NCBI GenBank assembly: GCA_022451485.1
Contig: JAKUQS010000019.1
Location: 1-52,765, forward strand
From: Gammaproteobacteria bacterium
GTDB lineage: Bacteria > Pseudomonadota > Gammaproteobacteria > Arenicellales > UBA868
DNA length: 52,765 nucleotides
Reading direction: 5' to 3'
Position numbers and translations under genes: made by a program. Each line of letters begins with the position of its first letter. The first letter of the stretch is position 1. The notes below the pieces were generated by a model. It was not told where the DNA came from. It did not search any database and saw nothing but the letters and a program-made list of their open reading frames with translations. Positions 1-8,262 of this stretch are shown one piece after another.

Positions 1-79
1 CTAAGCCTGACAAAGATCCAACCACAGACCCCCATCCAAAACCTGTCCCATCAGAGCGTCTCTAGTCGCGAGCAACCAG

Positions 80-2218
80 TTAACGTTTAACTGTCAGCAC
101 TGTGGAGTCTGGTGCTTCGCGCCAGTCGAGCACATATTGAAATTCCAAATTGGAAGATTCATCAGTCGGCAATTCATACGCGTGATTTGCCAGAAACCAT
201 GAATCAAACGATACCGTCTCCCACCAACCCGGGCGATCAACTGCACGGCGAAGATGATTAAATGAGAAGTGTTTATCCAATATGGGTCGATGCAATACAG
301 CTCGGGATTTCTCTCCATTGTCTGACGCTTGGTCGACCAGGAGCGGCTTTCGGACGCGAACAAACCCGGGAACATCGACCGCATCTATACGAAACACCAC
401 CGCCCTGCCCAAGCCTTTGGGCAGGGCGAGACGGACAGGTATCGAGTCGATTGCATAATAGCCGTCGCGCCCTAGCTCTGCCTCGATGAATGTCTTGACC
501 GAACGACTCTCATCGAACCCCTGATCAGGCGTGCGCCAGTACACCTGGGTAAATATGCCAACTGGAACACGCGGTTGGTTGGTCATTTTTCGACCGACAC
601 GCAACTCTCCTGGTGGGTAGACCAACACTTCAGTATCACCACAATGGGTGCTCGCTAACGGTGCACCGTTGACACGAATCATGCGATCACGATTAACGTA
701 ATACCAATCGCGGGTCCCCCAACTAGAATCCGTACGCGAAGGTTCATGTAGCAAAGCAAAGTCATATGCATGAGGAAATTCACGCCGCGAGCTGGCCCAC
801 CAAAACGGCTTTAAAGAAGAGCCATGCACCGGCACAACCGTAAGGCCAGAGCGAGAGAGTTCTGTCGTCGCTCTGGCCTGAAACCAATCGCTCACACCAC
901 GCTTCGCATTGTATTGTGGCAAATACGCATCAAGACAACTCGTCAAAACGTTTGCCTCCGTCCCGCTCGATGGCCTTGCTCTTAAATCAAAGCCCATCCA
1001 ATCGACACGCACAACTGAGAAACCCAACAGAACCACTCCGACGAGCGTCGGTAACCTACCCCAGCTCCAAAACGCGCCTCCCAAGGTCAAAACAACGACG
1101 ACGTAGATCACCGGCGTATAGTTCGCAGCCGTCATATACCGTTCAGGCTGTTGATCATGGTGACTAAATCCAAAGACGTTGAGAGAAACAACCACCAGCG
1201 CAATAACGGAAAAGTCGCGAAGCCGGAGTTGAGACTCCGCATCAAGCCAATCCAACCGTCGACATATCGGTGCATAGGACAAAGGCAGTGCCAACAATAC
1301 AAACAGAGTAAACGCAACACCTCGAAAAACATTCGTGTACTGCATTTTGATAAACGCCCAGACGTACACCACCATTGCCTGAACAAACGCGATGGGATCT
1401 TCCAGTAACCGCTCGAAGAGCTCCCCCCCAGTTCTCGAATAACGTACTGGATCTACTTTGAATTCAAGGGTTGACCATAACAAACGGGCCCCAACAATCG
1501 CGAGCACCACAACAACGATGGTGGCAGCTGACTTGAGCCGGAGACCTTGAACAAACAATAAGCAATACAACGCGACAAATCCGATCGGCAACAACACCCA
1601 GGCAACAAAAATGAAGTCCGCGGAGCCGAGCAGGCTGCCGGCTACTGCCATTAACCCGAGAATGAACGTGGTTCGGCGCCAATCGACCGATGCGCGAAGC
1701 TCTATCAAAGCACCGAAAAAGAACAACCCGAAGATAAACGACGAGTAATGATAAAACGGGAGATAAATCGACACATCAACGTTGGTCAAAAACACTGCCG
1801 ACAGCCCGCACAAAAGCGTCAACATCCCCAACGCCAAAGTGATCCGATTGGCGATAAGCCGCACCAACCAATAACAAATGAACAGCGTATAAATGCCCTG
1901 GCAAGTGGAATACAAAAGAGTGGCCCATTCCTGTGGTAAGGACAACAAATGGATCGGCAAATACAGCGGAATCTCGGTAAAAATTTGCGGGGTGGGCCAA
2001 AAGAACCAATCCTTCAGGTGACCGTCCCCCAGTAACACATCGTCAATTAGGGTCGGCGTATAAAGAAGATCGGCAAATCGGAATCTGGAGAAGAAGTGAT
2101 GTCTTAGGTCATAGGCTCCCATAAACATCAACAATGCAAACACCCCGGTGACAAAACTCCCCGTTAGCGCGATGCCCAAAGAACTATTCCGAGTTAGTCT
2201 TGGCATCGGCATCGGCAT
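80..2218 (-). CDS. Large multi-pass membrane protein, unassigned
   Basis: The product is about 712 residues. Roughly the first 420 contain a series of about ten hydrophobic segments; the last 290 or so are mostly soluble and presumably face one side of the inner membrane. I do not recognise a named family. A long membrane N-terminus with a soluble tail, next to a dolichol-phosphate-mannose-synthase-like gene, would fit a GT-C type glycosyltransferase that uses a lipid-linked sugar, but this is inference. The frame is open back to a TTG at 2236. I prefer the ATG at 2218 because GAGG sits four bases before it. Two further in-frame ATGs follow in a hexamer repeat (Met-Pro-Met-Pro-Met-Pro). It is the last gene of the leftward run, about 120 bp after the glycosyltransferase. 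Confidence 0.7.
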   Translation of the reverse strand: MPMPMPRLTRNSSLGIALTGSFVTGVFALLMFMGAYDLRHHFFSRFRFADLLYTPTLIDDVLLGDGHLKDWFFWPTPQIFTEIPLYLPIHLLSLPQEWATLLYSTCQGIYTLFICYWLVRLIANRITLALGMLTLLCGLSAVFLTNVDVSIYLPFYHYSSFIFGLFFFGALIELRASVDWRRTTFILGLMAVAGSLLGSADFIFVAWVLLPIGFVALYCLLFVQGLRLKSAATIVVVVLAIVGARLLWSTLEFKVDPVRYSRTGGELFERLLEDPIAFVQAMVVYVWAFIKMQYTNVFRGVAFTLFVLLALPLSYAPICRRLDWLDAESQLRLRDFSVIALVVVSLNVFGFSHHDQQPERYMTAANYTPVIYVVVVLTLGGAFWSWGRLPTLVGVVLLGFSVVRVDWMGFDLRARPSSGTEANVLTSCLDAYLPQYNAKRGVSDWFQARATTELSRSGLTVVPVHGSSLKPFWWASSRREFPHAYDFALLHEPSRTDSSWGTRDWYYVNRDRMIRVNGAPLASTHCGDTEVLVYPPGELRVGRKMTNQPRVPVGIFTQVYWRTPDQGFDESRSVKTFIEAELGRDGYYAIDSIPVRLALPKGLGRAVVFRIDAVDVPGFVRVRKPLLVDQASDNGEKSRAVLHRPILDKHFSFNHLRRAVDRPGWWETVSFDSWFLANHAYELPTDESSNLEFQYVLDWREAPDSTVLTVKR

Positions 2219-2219
2219 A
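2202..2219. repeat. Three-copy hexamer repeat at a gene start
   Basis: The plus strand reads GGCATC, GGCATC, GGCATA in tandem. On the minus strand this supplies three in-frame ATG codons (starts at 2218, 2212 and 2206) alternating with Pro codons. Loss or gain of a unit would keep the frame and only change the number of Met-Pro pairs. Confidence 0.6.
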
Positions 2220-2338
2220 GGCCTCAACCGCGCCAACGATGAGCGATACCAACCCGTCGTCTATTGGTAGACTTCGGTGTGAACCGCGCAAAGAACTGCC
2301 GTTGTATTGTGCAGCGCTCTGCACCACTTAAGAACACG

Positions 2339-3061
2339 TTATCCACGTTCTCGGACGCGCCCAGATCGCAACCGCCACACGAGAAGGGCCGCTTCTGATA
2401 TCGTGTTACCAGTAAGTTTGGACCTGCCAAACTGCCGTTCTACAAAGGTGATCGGAATCTCTGCCACGCGCAGACCCTGCTGCAGCAATCGCCAGGTTGT
2501 TTCTATCTGAAAACCGTAGTTCGCCGCTTCAACTTTCTCTAACTCAAGCGCCTCCAGTGTGGCTCGACGGAAACATTTGAACCCTCCAGTAAGATCGCGG
2601 ATACCAACCCCGAGAACCCACTGCGCGTAGTAATTCGCACATCGACTGAGGAGGTAACGGTGAAATGGCCAACCCACCACACTCCCACTCGGCACCCAAC
2701 GACTACCCAACACCAAATCAACCTCTTGTGCCTTTTCCAGCATTACAGGCAACACTTGGGGATCGTGACTGAAGTCGGCATCCATTTGCAAAACATGAGT
2801 GTAGGACCTTTGCAGTGCCCAACGAAAACCAGACAGGTACGCAGTCCCAAGACCCGCCTTACGATCCCGCTGCAACAAATGAACTGCAGTGTCACGCTTA
2901 GCCCTATCAAGCACAATAGTAGCCGTGCCATCAGGCGAGTTATCGTCAACAATCAGTAAGTGAGCCGCAGGCAACACGCGGCGTACCGCGTCGATCAACA
3001 GTTCAATATTTTCCCGTTCGTCATACGTCGGAATAATAACAAGAGGTTGAATTAGTAACAT
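2339..3061 (-). CDS. Polyprenol-monophosphomannose synthase-like GT2 glycosyltransferase
   Basis: The 240-residue protein has the fold and length of the soluble dolichol/polyprenol-phosphate mannose synthase family, which transfers a hexose from a nucleotide sugar to a lipid phosphate at the inner leaflet. Visible are the N-terminal PTYDER segment (11-16), VDDNSPDGT (38-46) and the metal-binding DAD (94-96) followed by FSHDP. A C-terminal IPITFVERQFGRSKL segment is typical of this family. There is no C-terminal membrane anchor. It starts 27 bp downstream of tRNA-Met and precedes a large membrane protein that might use the lipid-linked sugar. The sugar is not certain: glucose or another hexose is possible. 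Confidence 0.85.
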   Translation of the reverse strand: MLLIQPLVIIPTYDERENIELLIDAVRRVLPAAHLLIVDDNSPDGTATIVLDRAKRDTAVHLLQRDRKAGLGTAYLSGFRWALQRSYTHVLQMDADFSHDPQVLPVMLEKAQEVDLVLGSRWVPSGSVVGWPFHRYLLSRCANYYAQWVLGVGIRDLTGGFKCFRRATLEALELEKVEAANYGFQIETTWRLLQQGLRVAEIPITFVERQFGRSKLTGNTISEAALLVWRLRSGRVRERG

Positions 3062-3087
3062 CGCGGTCCGACGTGGCGCCTATAAAC

Positions 3088-3164
3088 TGGTGGCTATGGG
3101 TAGATTCGAACTACCGACCCCGGCATTATGAGTGCCGTGCTCTAACCAGCTGAGCTACATAGCC
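3088..3164 (-). tRNA. tRNA-Met (CAT), elongator type
   Basis: Read on the minus strand, the 77-nt sequence folds as a cloverleaf. The acceptor stem is GGCTATG/CATAGCC with discriminator A and an encoded CCA (3088-3090). The D arm begins TAGCTCAG, the anticodon stem-loop is CGGCA-CTCATAA-TGCCG with anticodon CAT, and the T arm contains GTTCGAAT. The G1-C72 pair and general sequence match elongator rather than initiator tRNA-Met. An Ile-CAT tRNA is less likely but cannot be fully excluded by eye. It lies 21 bp after ychF and 27 bp before the next gene. Confidence 0.93.
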
Positions 3165-3185
3165 ATTTGTTAAAGTAACTACGGT

Positions 3186-4268
3186 TCAGACATTGAATCT
3201 GAAATTCAGTATATCACCGTCGTTAACAACGTAATCTCTCCCTTCGAGCCTCAACCGGCCGGCTTCGCGCGCCCCTTTCTCTCCACCAAGGGAAATAAAA
3301 TCATCAAACGCAATCGTCTCTGCGCGGATAAACCCACGCTCAAAATCTGTGTGAATCTTGCCAGCTGCCTGTGCAGCCCGTGTGCCAACGGGAATCGTCC
3401 ATGCTCGTACTTCTTTGGGGCCGGCGGTAAAGAACGTGTGCAATTCAAGGAGACGATACCCGGCTTCCACCACACGATCGAGACCTGATTCGACCAACCC
3501 CAGTTCGTGCAGAAATTCGCGCCGCTCCGTCTCAGCGAGACCGGCAATCTCTTGTTCAATGGGCGCGTTAACCGCGATCGCCTCCGCGCCAACGGCTTTG
3601 GCATGACTTTCAACCGCAACTACTGCATCACTTTCCATCACCCCTTCTTCGACATTAACAACAAAGAGCATCGGCTTAACTGTCAGCAAGCACAGTGGAC
3701 GCAACAACTCGGCAGCCCCAGCACCAAGGGTTTTTAGTCCCACGCCAGAATTAATCGCCGAACACGCCGCTGCAAAAACACGCTCACGCTCGCGCTCAGC
3801 CATGTCGCCGGTCTTCGCCGCCCGCCCGGCTCGGTCCAGAGCACGTTCAAGGGTTTCCAAATCAGCCAAGGCCAACTCGGTATCGATTGTCTCGATGTCG
3901 GCTACCGGGTCGATCCGACCCTCTACATGCGAAACATCCACCCGCTGGAACCCTCGCACTACATGAGCAATCGCATCCACTTCGCGAATATGGCCAAGGA
4001 ACCGATTACCCAAGCCTTCTCCACGGGAAGCGCCGGCAACCAATCCGGCAATGTCAACAAACTCCATCACCGTGGGAATAAGCTTTTCGGGTTGGCTCAG
4101 CTGGGCAATGCCGCTCAGACGCTCATCTGGCACTTCGACCACACCAGTGTTCGGTTCGATCGTACAAAACGGATAGTTCTCCGCCGGTACCGCAGCCCGT
4201 GTCAGCGCATTGAACAGCGTCGACTTGCCCGCGTTGGGCAATCCAACGATTCCACAACGAAATCCCAC
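3186..4268 (-). CDS. ychF: Redox-regulated ATPase YchF (OBG family)
   Basis: The 360-residue product is close to the E. coli length (363). The P-loop GLPNAGKS is at 9-16, with switch and G3 sequences DIAGLVAGAS further on. Instead of the GTPase NKxD motif there is NVEEG, which in this family goes with a preference for ATP over GTP. The C-terminal TGS domain is complete and ends with the DILNFRFNV-type tail. YchF binds ribosomes and is linked to translation and oxidative stress. The start is GTG, placed immediately after the TAG stop of pth with no spacer, so translation is probably coupled. Confidence 0.96.
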   Translation of the reverse strand: MGFRCGIVGLPNAGKSTLFNALTRAAVPAENYPFCTIEPNTGVVEVPDERLSGIAQLSQPEKLIPTVMEFVDIAGLVAGASRGEGLGNRFLGHIREVDAIAHVVRGFQRVDVSHVEGRIDPVADIETIDTELALADLETLERALDRAGRAAKTGDMAERERERVFAAACSAINSGVGLKTLGAGAAELLRPLCLLTVKPMLFVVNVEEGVMESDAVVAVESHAKAVGAEAIAVNAPIEQEIAGLAETERREFLHELGLVESGLDRVVEAGYRLLELHTFFTAGPKEVRAWTIPVGTRAAQAAGKIHTDFERGFIRAETIAFDDFISLGGEKGAREAGRLRLEGRDYVVNDGDILNFRFNV

Positions 4269-4862
4269 CTAAACTGCCCCAAGTGGATCGGCACGGTGGA
4301 GTTCATTCATAACCCGCTCATAATCTCCGGCCACCAAGTCATCGAAAAACGTGCCAGCTCGGGCCGTGGCCTCAACAATTGCATCGCGTTCCGTTGGCGG
4401 AGGGGTTCGCAAAACATAATCAACTACGGCTGCTGCCACACCCGGATGCCCGATACCCAAACGCAAGCGCCAGAAATCCTTCGAACCTAGGTGACTGATG
4501 ACATCGCGAAGACCATTGTGACCGCCCGCACCGCCGCCGTGCTTTAAGCGAGCTGACCCTGGTGGCAAATCCAGTTCGTCATGCACCACGAGGATATTCT
4601 CGGGCAAGATATCAAAATAGCGTGCATAGTCCGCGACCGGCAGACCGCTCTCGTTCATAAACGTAGCGGGTCGCAGAAAACGGACGCGATGGCCACTGAT
4701 GTCTGCCATCGCCGTGCGGCCGCGAAATCGATTTTCCTCACGAAACTGCAGCAGATAACGGCCACTCAGATAGTCCAAGAACCAAGACCCGGCATTATGC
4801 CGAGTAGTGGCGTATCCCTGACCCGGATTCGCCAGGCCAGCAACTAACGCAATACCGCTCAT
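4269..4862 (-). CDS. pth: Peptidyl-tRNA hydrolase
   Basis: Cytosolic Pth cleaves the ester bond of peptidyl-tRNAs that drop off the ribosome. The protein has about 197 residues. It shows the N-terminal GLANPG motif, the catalytic His in TRHNAG (His22 in this numbering), HDELDLPPG, and the substrate-binding GGGAGGHNGL loop. An ATG exists at 4874, but the one at 4862 has GAGG six bases upstream and gives the usual N-terminus, so I prefer it. The start region lies in a strong nested inverted repeat (4861-4899). It sits between rplY and ychF, a common arrangement. Confidence 0.96.
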   Translation of the reverse strand: MSGIALVAGLANPGQGYATTRHNAGSWFLDYLSGRYLLQFREENRFRGRTAMADISGHRVRFLRPATFMNESGLPVADYARYFDILPENILVVHDELDLPPGSARLKHGGGAGGHNGLRDVISHLGSKDFWRLRLGIGHPGVAAAVVDYVLRTPPPTERDAIVEATARAGTFFDDLVAGDYERVMNELHRADPLGAV

Positions 4863-4899
4863 TTGATGCCTCATGCGCCCTGACAGGGCGCCGTCAAAT
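4861..4899 (-). promoter_or_regulatory. Nested hairpin between rplY and pth
   Basis: On the transcript (minus) strand, ATTTGA (4899-4894) pairs with TCAAAT (4866-4861). Inside this outer stem, GCGCCCTG (4891-4884) pairs with CAGGGCGC (4882-4875). The GAGG ribosome-binding sequence of pth falls in the 3' bulge between the two stems, and AT of the ATG lies in the outer stem. There is no T-run, so it does not look like an intrinsic terminator. It could slow pth initiation or be a processing site between the two cistrons. The pairing is seen; the function is inferred. Confidence 0.5.
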
Positions 4900-4907
4900 C
4901 CAGTGGC

Positions 4908-5618
4908 TCAGTCTTCGCTAGACTTCTCTTGGGCATCACCACTCGCATCGGAGGCCCCATCGCCAACAGGTGCCGTCCCAGCTGCATCCTCTTCATCCTC
5001 AGCCGCGAGCGCATCTTCCGCTTCCTCTTCCTCCATCACCTTTGGAGGCGCGACATTGGCCAACGTCATGTCTTCATCTTCAGGGGACACCGCAGATGTC
5101 AGTTCTACACCCTCAGGAAACTGAATCTCTGAAAGGTGCACCGACTGGTTTAGCCCCAGTTTGGAGACATCTACTGAAATATATTCCGGCAAATCCTTCG
5201 GCAAACAAGTCACGTCCAATTCCATCACCAGGAACGACAAAATACCGCCGTCCATCGTGACTCCCGGCGCTTCTTCTCCGCCTTCGAAATGCAACGGGAC
5301 ATTCATGTGTAATTTTTCACTCGCACTAATGCGTTGAAAATCAACATGCAGAACCTGGGCCCGATATGGGTGGCGCTGAACTTCTCGCAAAATAACCTGC
5401 TGATCACCTGACGGCGTCTTGAGCGAAATAATCGATGAATAAAACGCCGGTGTATCCAGTCGGTGAATGATATCGGAGTGCTCAAAAACGATGTTCTCAT
5501 TGCCTTTACCCGCACCATAGACGATGCCAGGTACTTTATCCCCGTGGCGCAACCGACGGCTTGCGGCCGTACCCTTAACATCGCGTGATTCCACCGTTAA
5601 ATTAATGTCTGTACTCAT
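4908..5618 (-). CDS. rplY: 50S ribosomal protein L25, long CTC form
   Basis: This 5S-rRNA-binding protein is of the long CTC/TL5 type. The N-terminal L25 domain (about residues 5-95, with KVPGIVYGAG) is followed by a beta domain, then an Ala/Glu/Asp-rich acidic tail of roughly 45 residues that is probably disordered. The product has about 236 residues, against 94 for the short E. coli form. The frame is open upstream to 5666, but ATG at 5618 is preceded by GGAGAG and gives the standard MSTDINL-type start. It sits between prs and pth as in Pseudomonas-like genomes. Confidence 0.95.
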   Translation of the reverse strand: MSTDINLTVESRDVKGTAASRRLRHGDKVPGIVYGAGKGNENIVFEHSDIIHRLDTPAFYSSIISLKTPSGDQQVILREVQRHPYRAQVLHVDFQRISASEKLHMNVPLHFEGGEEAPGVTMDGGILSFLVMELDVTCLPKDLPEYISVDVSKLGLNQSVHLSEIQFPEGVELTSAVSPEDEDMTLANVAPPKVMEEEEAEDALAAEDEEDAAGTAPVGDGASDASGDAQEKSSED

Positions 5619-5699
5619 TTTTTCTCTCTCCACAACAGGGCTAATAGGCCTTCCGGCCGATCTCATTTTAATTCAGATAACACAATCACTGTGGCGATC

Positions 5700-6650
5700 T
5701 CAGTCCATAAACAGGGAACTGACTGAATCACCCGATGCAATTCGTCGAATGGCTTCTGCCAGCAGATCGGCGATGCTGATCTGGCGAATTTTGCCACAGT
5801 CTCGGGCCTCGGCGCTGAGCGGGATCGTATTGGTCACCACCACCTCGTCAAGATCCGATGCAATAATGCGCTCAACCGCAGGTCCAGACAGAACTGGGTG
5901 CGTACAACACGCCTTGACCTGCTTAGCCCCAGCCTCTTTAAGCGCCGTAGCGGCTTCTGACAAAGTGCCAGCCGTATCGACCATATCATCCATTAATACA
6001 CAGGTGTGGTTATCGACAGCGCCGATGATATGCATCACTTTTGCTTCATTGGTTCGCGGCCGCCGCTTGTCGATGATCGCCAGTTCAGCGCCAAGTTGCT
6101 TAGCCATTGCCCGCGCGCGCACCACACCCCCAACGTCGGGCGAAACGACCAGCAGGTTGTCTGGTTGCTGGCGCCACAGTTCACTGTTCAGCACTGGTGC
6201 AGCATAGATATTGTCCACTGGAATACTGAAAAACCCCTGAATCTGATCCGCGTGCAGATCCATCGCGACAACGCGATCAGCACCGGCCACCGCAATAGCG
6301 TCTGCTACTAACTTGGCCGTAATAGCCACACGTGCCGTGCGCGGTCGCCGATCCTGGCGGGCATAACCGAAGTAGGGCATAACGGCCGTGACCCGACCGG
6401 CGGACGAACGCTTGAGCGCATCGATCATGATCAACAATTCCATTAAGTTGCGGTCAGACGGCGCACAGGTTGGCTGAATTACGAAAACATCACGGTCTCG
6501 CACGTTCTCCATGATCTCGACGTTGACTTCGCCATCGCTGAACTGCCCGACCTGCACATGGCCTAGCCCAATACCTATGCGGTGAGCGATCTCGCTGGCT
6601 AGCCCAGGGTTCGCATTCCCCGTGAAGAGAATCATATTTTCGACCGACAT
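5700..6650 (-). CDS. prs: Ribose-phosphate pyrophosphokinase
   Basis: Prs makes PRPP from ribose 5-phosphate and ATP for nucleotide, His and Trp synthesis. The 316-residue length is normal for class I. Seen are the flexible-loop region with YARQDRR, the [11 protein letters not shown] metal/ATP segment, and the PRPP-binding DDMVDTAGT loop in the C-terminal half. AAGGAG lies at good spacing before the ATG. The gene begins 36 bp after the 3' end of tRNA-Gln, so it is probably transcribed together with that tRNA and ispE. Confidence 0.98.
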   Translation of the reverse strand: MSVENMILFTGNANPGLASEIAHRIGIGLGHVQVGQFSDGEVNVEIMENVRDRDVFVIQPTCAPSDRNLMELLIMIDALKRSSAGRVTAVMPYFGYARQDRRPRTARVAITAKLVADAIAVAGADRVVAMDLHADQIQGFFSIPVDNIYAAPVLNSELWRQQPDNLLVVSPDVGGVVRARAMAKQLGAELAIIDKRRPRTNEAKVMHIIGAVDNHTCVLMDDMVDTAGTLSEAATALKEAGAKQVKACCTHPVLSGPAVERIIASDLDEVVVTNTIPLSAEARDCGKIRQISIADLLAEAIRRIASGDSVSSLFMD

Positions 6651-6686
6651 GGCAGCTCCTTGCGAGTTACGTATAGTCCCGCCAAA

Positions 6687-6761
6687 TGGCTGGGGTGCCA
6701 GGACTCGAACCTGGGAATGCCGGAATCAAAATCCGGTGCCTTACCACTTGGCTACACCCCA
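6687..6761 (-). tRNA. tRNA-Gln (TTG)
   Basis: The 75-nt minus-strand sequence has acceptor stem TGGGGTG/CACCCCA and encoded CCA (6687-6689). The D arm contains AGCCAAGTGGTAAGGC, the anticodon stem-loop is CCGGA-TTTTGAT-TCCGG with anticodon TTG, and the T arm contains GTTCGAGT. It closely resembles the known proteobacterial tRNA-Gln. Its first ten bases overlap the 3' end of ispE, whose TAG stop occupies tRNA positions 8-10. Confidence 0.95.
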
Positions 6762-7606
6762 AATTTGGTTTCATCAACCAGTGGATGACGATTTAACCCT
6801 CGCGCCACAAACCCTGTGCAGCCTGGTGGCGCTTTTTTAAGGATATCCAGACCGGCCTGCCGGTCCGCCACCGGTAAGAAACTGGCACCACCAGTGCCCG
6901 TCATCCGCGCCTCACCATAACCGCGCAACCATTCCAGACTCTCTCGAACCTCCGGATAAAGCACACAGGTCACCGGCTCCAGGTCGTTGCGCCCTTCCCT
7001 CTGAAAAAGGGCGGGTATTGTCATTCTCGAGGTGTTTCGTGTCAATTCGTGACTGGAAAAAACCCGCGCGGTCGAAACCGACACGGCCGGGATCAGCACA
7101 CAGTACCACGTAGGCTCGATGGCGGTCGGCGTCAACCGCTCACCAATCCCCTCAGCGAAGGCGGAGTGCCCGTGAACAAAAACCGGGACATCCGCCCCCA
7201 GAACCAAACCAATTCTCGCTAACTCAGCGATGCCCAGACCCGTCGCCCACAGCTGATTAAGGGCTAGTAACACCGTGGCGGCATCGGAACTGCCACCGCC
7301 AAGACCACTCCCCACCGGAATGCGTTTTTCGAGCACAATGTCAACGCCAAGAGGGCATCCGGTCGCAGCCTTAAGTGCGTGCGCCGCACGCACAGTAAGA
7401 TCATCCTCTGGACTCACCGCCACAGCACCTTGCACACAGATATCACCATCCTCACGTACCGCAAAACCGAGACGATCAACATGATCAATCAACTGGAATA
7501 ATGTTTGCAATTCGTGAAAACCGTCCACCCTGCGACCAACAACGTGCAGAAAGAGGTTGAGTTTGGCCGGTGCCGGCCACTCGTTCAGCGATTGCGTTCT
7601 GCCCAT
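6752..7606 (-). CDS. ispE: 4-diphosphocytidyl-2-C-methyl-D-erythritol kinase
   Basis: IspE phosphorylates CDP-methylerythritol in the non-mevalonate (MEP) isoprenoid pathway. The 284-residue protein belongs to the GHMP kinases: an N-terminal PAPAKLNLFL segment with the conserved Lys, the ATP-binding PVGSGLGGGSSDA loop near residue 100, and the C-terminal MTGTGGASF motif. The start overlaps lolB by 22 bp. The stop codon lies inside tRNA-Gln, so maturation of the tRNA must cut within or just after the ispE reading frame. Confidence 0.96.
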   Translation of the reverse strand: MGRTQSLNEWPAPAKLNLFLHVVGRRVDGFHELQTLFQLIDHVDRLGFAVREDGDICVQGAVAVSPEDDLTVRAAHALKAATGCPLGVDIVLEKRIPVGSGLGGGSSDAATVLLALNQLWATGLGIAELARIGLVLGADVPVFVHGHSAFAEGIGERLTPTAIEPTWYCVLIPAVSVSTARVFSSHELTRNTSRMTIPALFQREGRNDLEPVTCVLYPEVRESLEWLRGYGEARMTGTGGASFLPVADRQAGLDILKKAPPGCTGFVARGLNRHPLVDETKFGV

Positions 7607-8262
7607 TCGGGTTCATCGTTCCACGTGCGAATGCTGATCCGCACTGATAATTGATCACCAAGATCCGCCCCATCAGCCGCGGTCACGCGAACGGTGCCTG
7701 GCCGCGCTGCAATAAATACCTTGGCAGGTAACATCAGATCATCGACTTCGCGATAAGCCCGATAATCAACGTCCCAGCCGGATTGGCTGAAACGCACTGC
7801 TCGCCCTCTTTCATCTAGTATCAAATCATCGAGCACCCCTGGTGCCGGCAAACCACGAACCCAAAACCCCAACTCGCGAAAAGGCACGTGCCAGCCTACA
7901 CCCTTCATCAGCACCGCCTCAGCCGTATCGCCTCGGAAGATGCGCTCTTTGTTGTCGCGCAGCTCAGCACCAGCGGTATTTTCAACAATGCGCACTCGAC
8001 CACCGCCAAAGGGGCCAAATAGCATCAATTGGTGATGATCACCCATGCGCTGCCAAAGGACAGTGGCTGTACCGCCGCGCTCACCCGTCCGCACCGCCAT
8101 TCGCCCGGACAAGGTCCACGCTGATAAAGCCAGCAACTGCTCGCTATGGGCTAACCACTGTCTGGAAGCGTCAGACGATACACTCAGCGGGTCAACTGGC
8201 AACCGGGCACAACCTGCCAGCGTAAACACCCCCAAAAACGCAGCAAGACGCCATCCCGTCAC
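7585..8262 (-). CDS. lolB: Outer-membrane lipoprotein insertase LolB
   Basis: LolB accepts lipoproteins from periplasmic LolA and inserts them in the outer membrane. The 225-residue protein begins with a short signal peptide and a lipobox LAGC (Cys about 18), so it is itself a lipoprotein. A central WTLSGRMAVRTG segment and a FGGGRVRI strand are typical of the LolB fold. The start overlaps the stop of the TPR gene by 4 bp, and the end overlaps ispE by 22 bp. The lolB-ispE order is conserved in gammaproteobacteria. Confidence 0.92.
   Translation of the reverse strand: MTGWRLAAFLGVFTLAGCARLPVDPLSVSSDASRQWLAHSEQLLALSAWTLSGRMAVRTGERGGTATVLWQRMGDHHQLMLFGPFGGGRVRIVENTAGAELRDNKERIFRGDTAEAVLMKGVGWHVPFRELGFWVRGLPAPGVLDDLILDERGRAVRFSQSGWDVDYRAYREVDDLMLPAKVFIAARPGTVRVTAADGADLGDQLSVRISIRTWNDEPEWAERNR

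Noticed and set aside
5524..6207. A 227-codon frame opposite to rplY and prs
   Set aside because: It crosses two certain genes and the translation is low-complexity Ser/Ala-rich.
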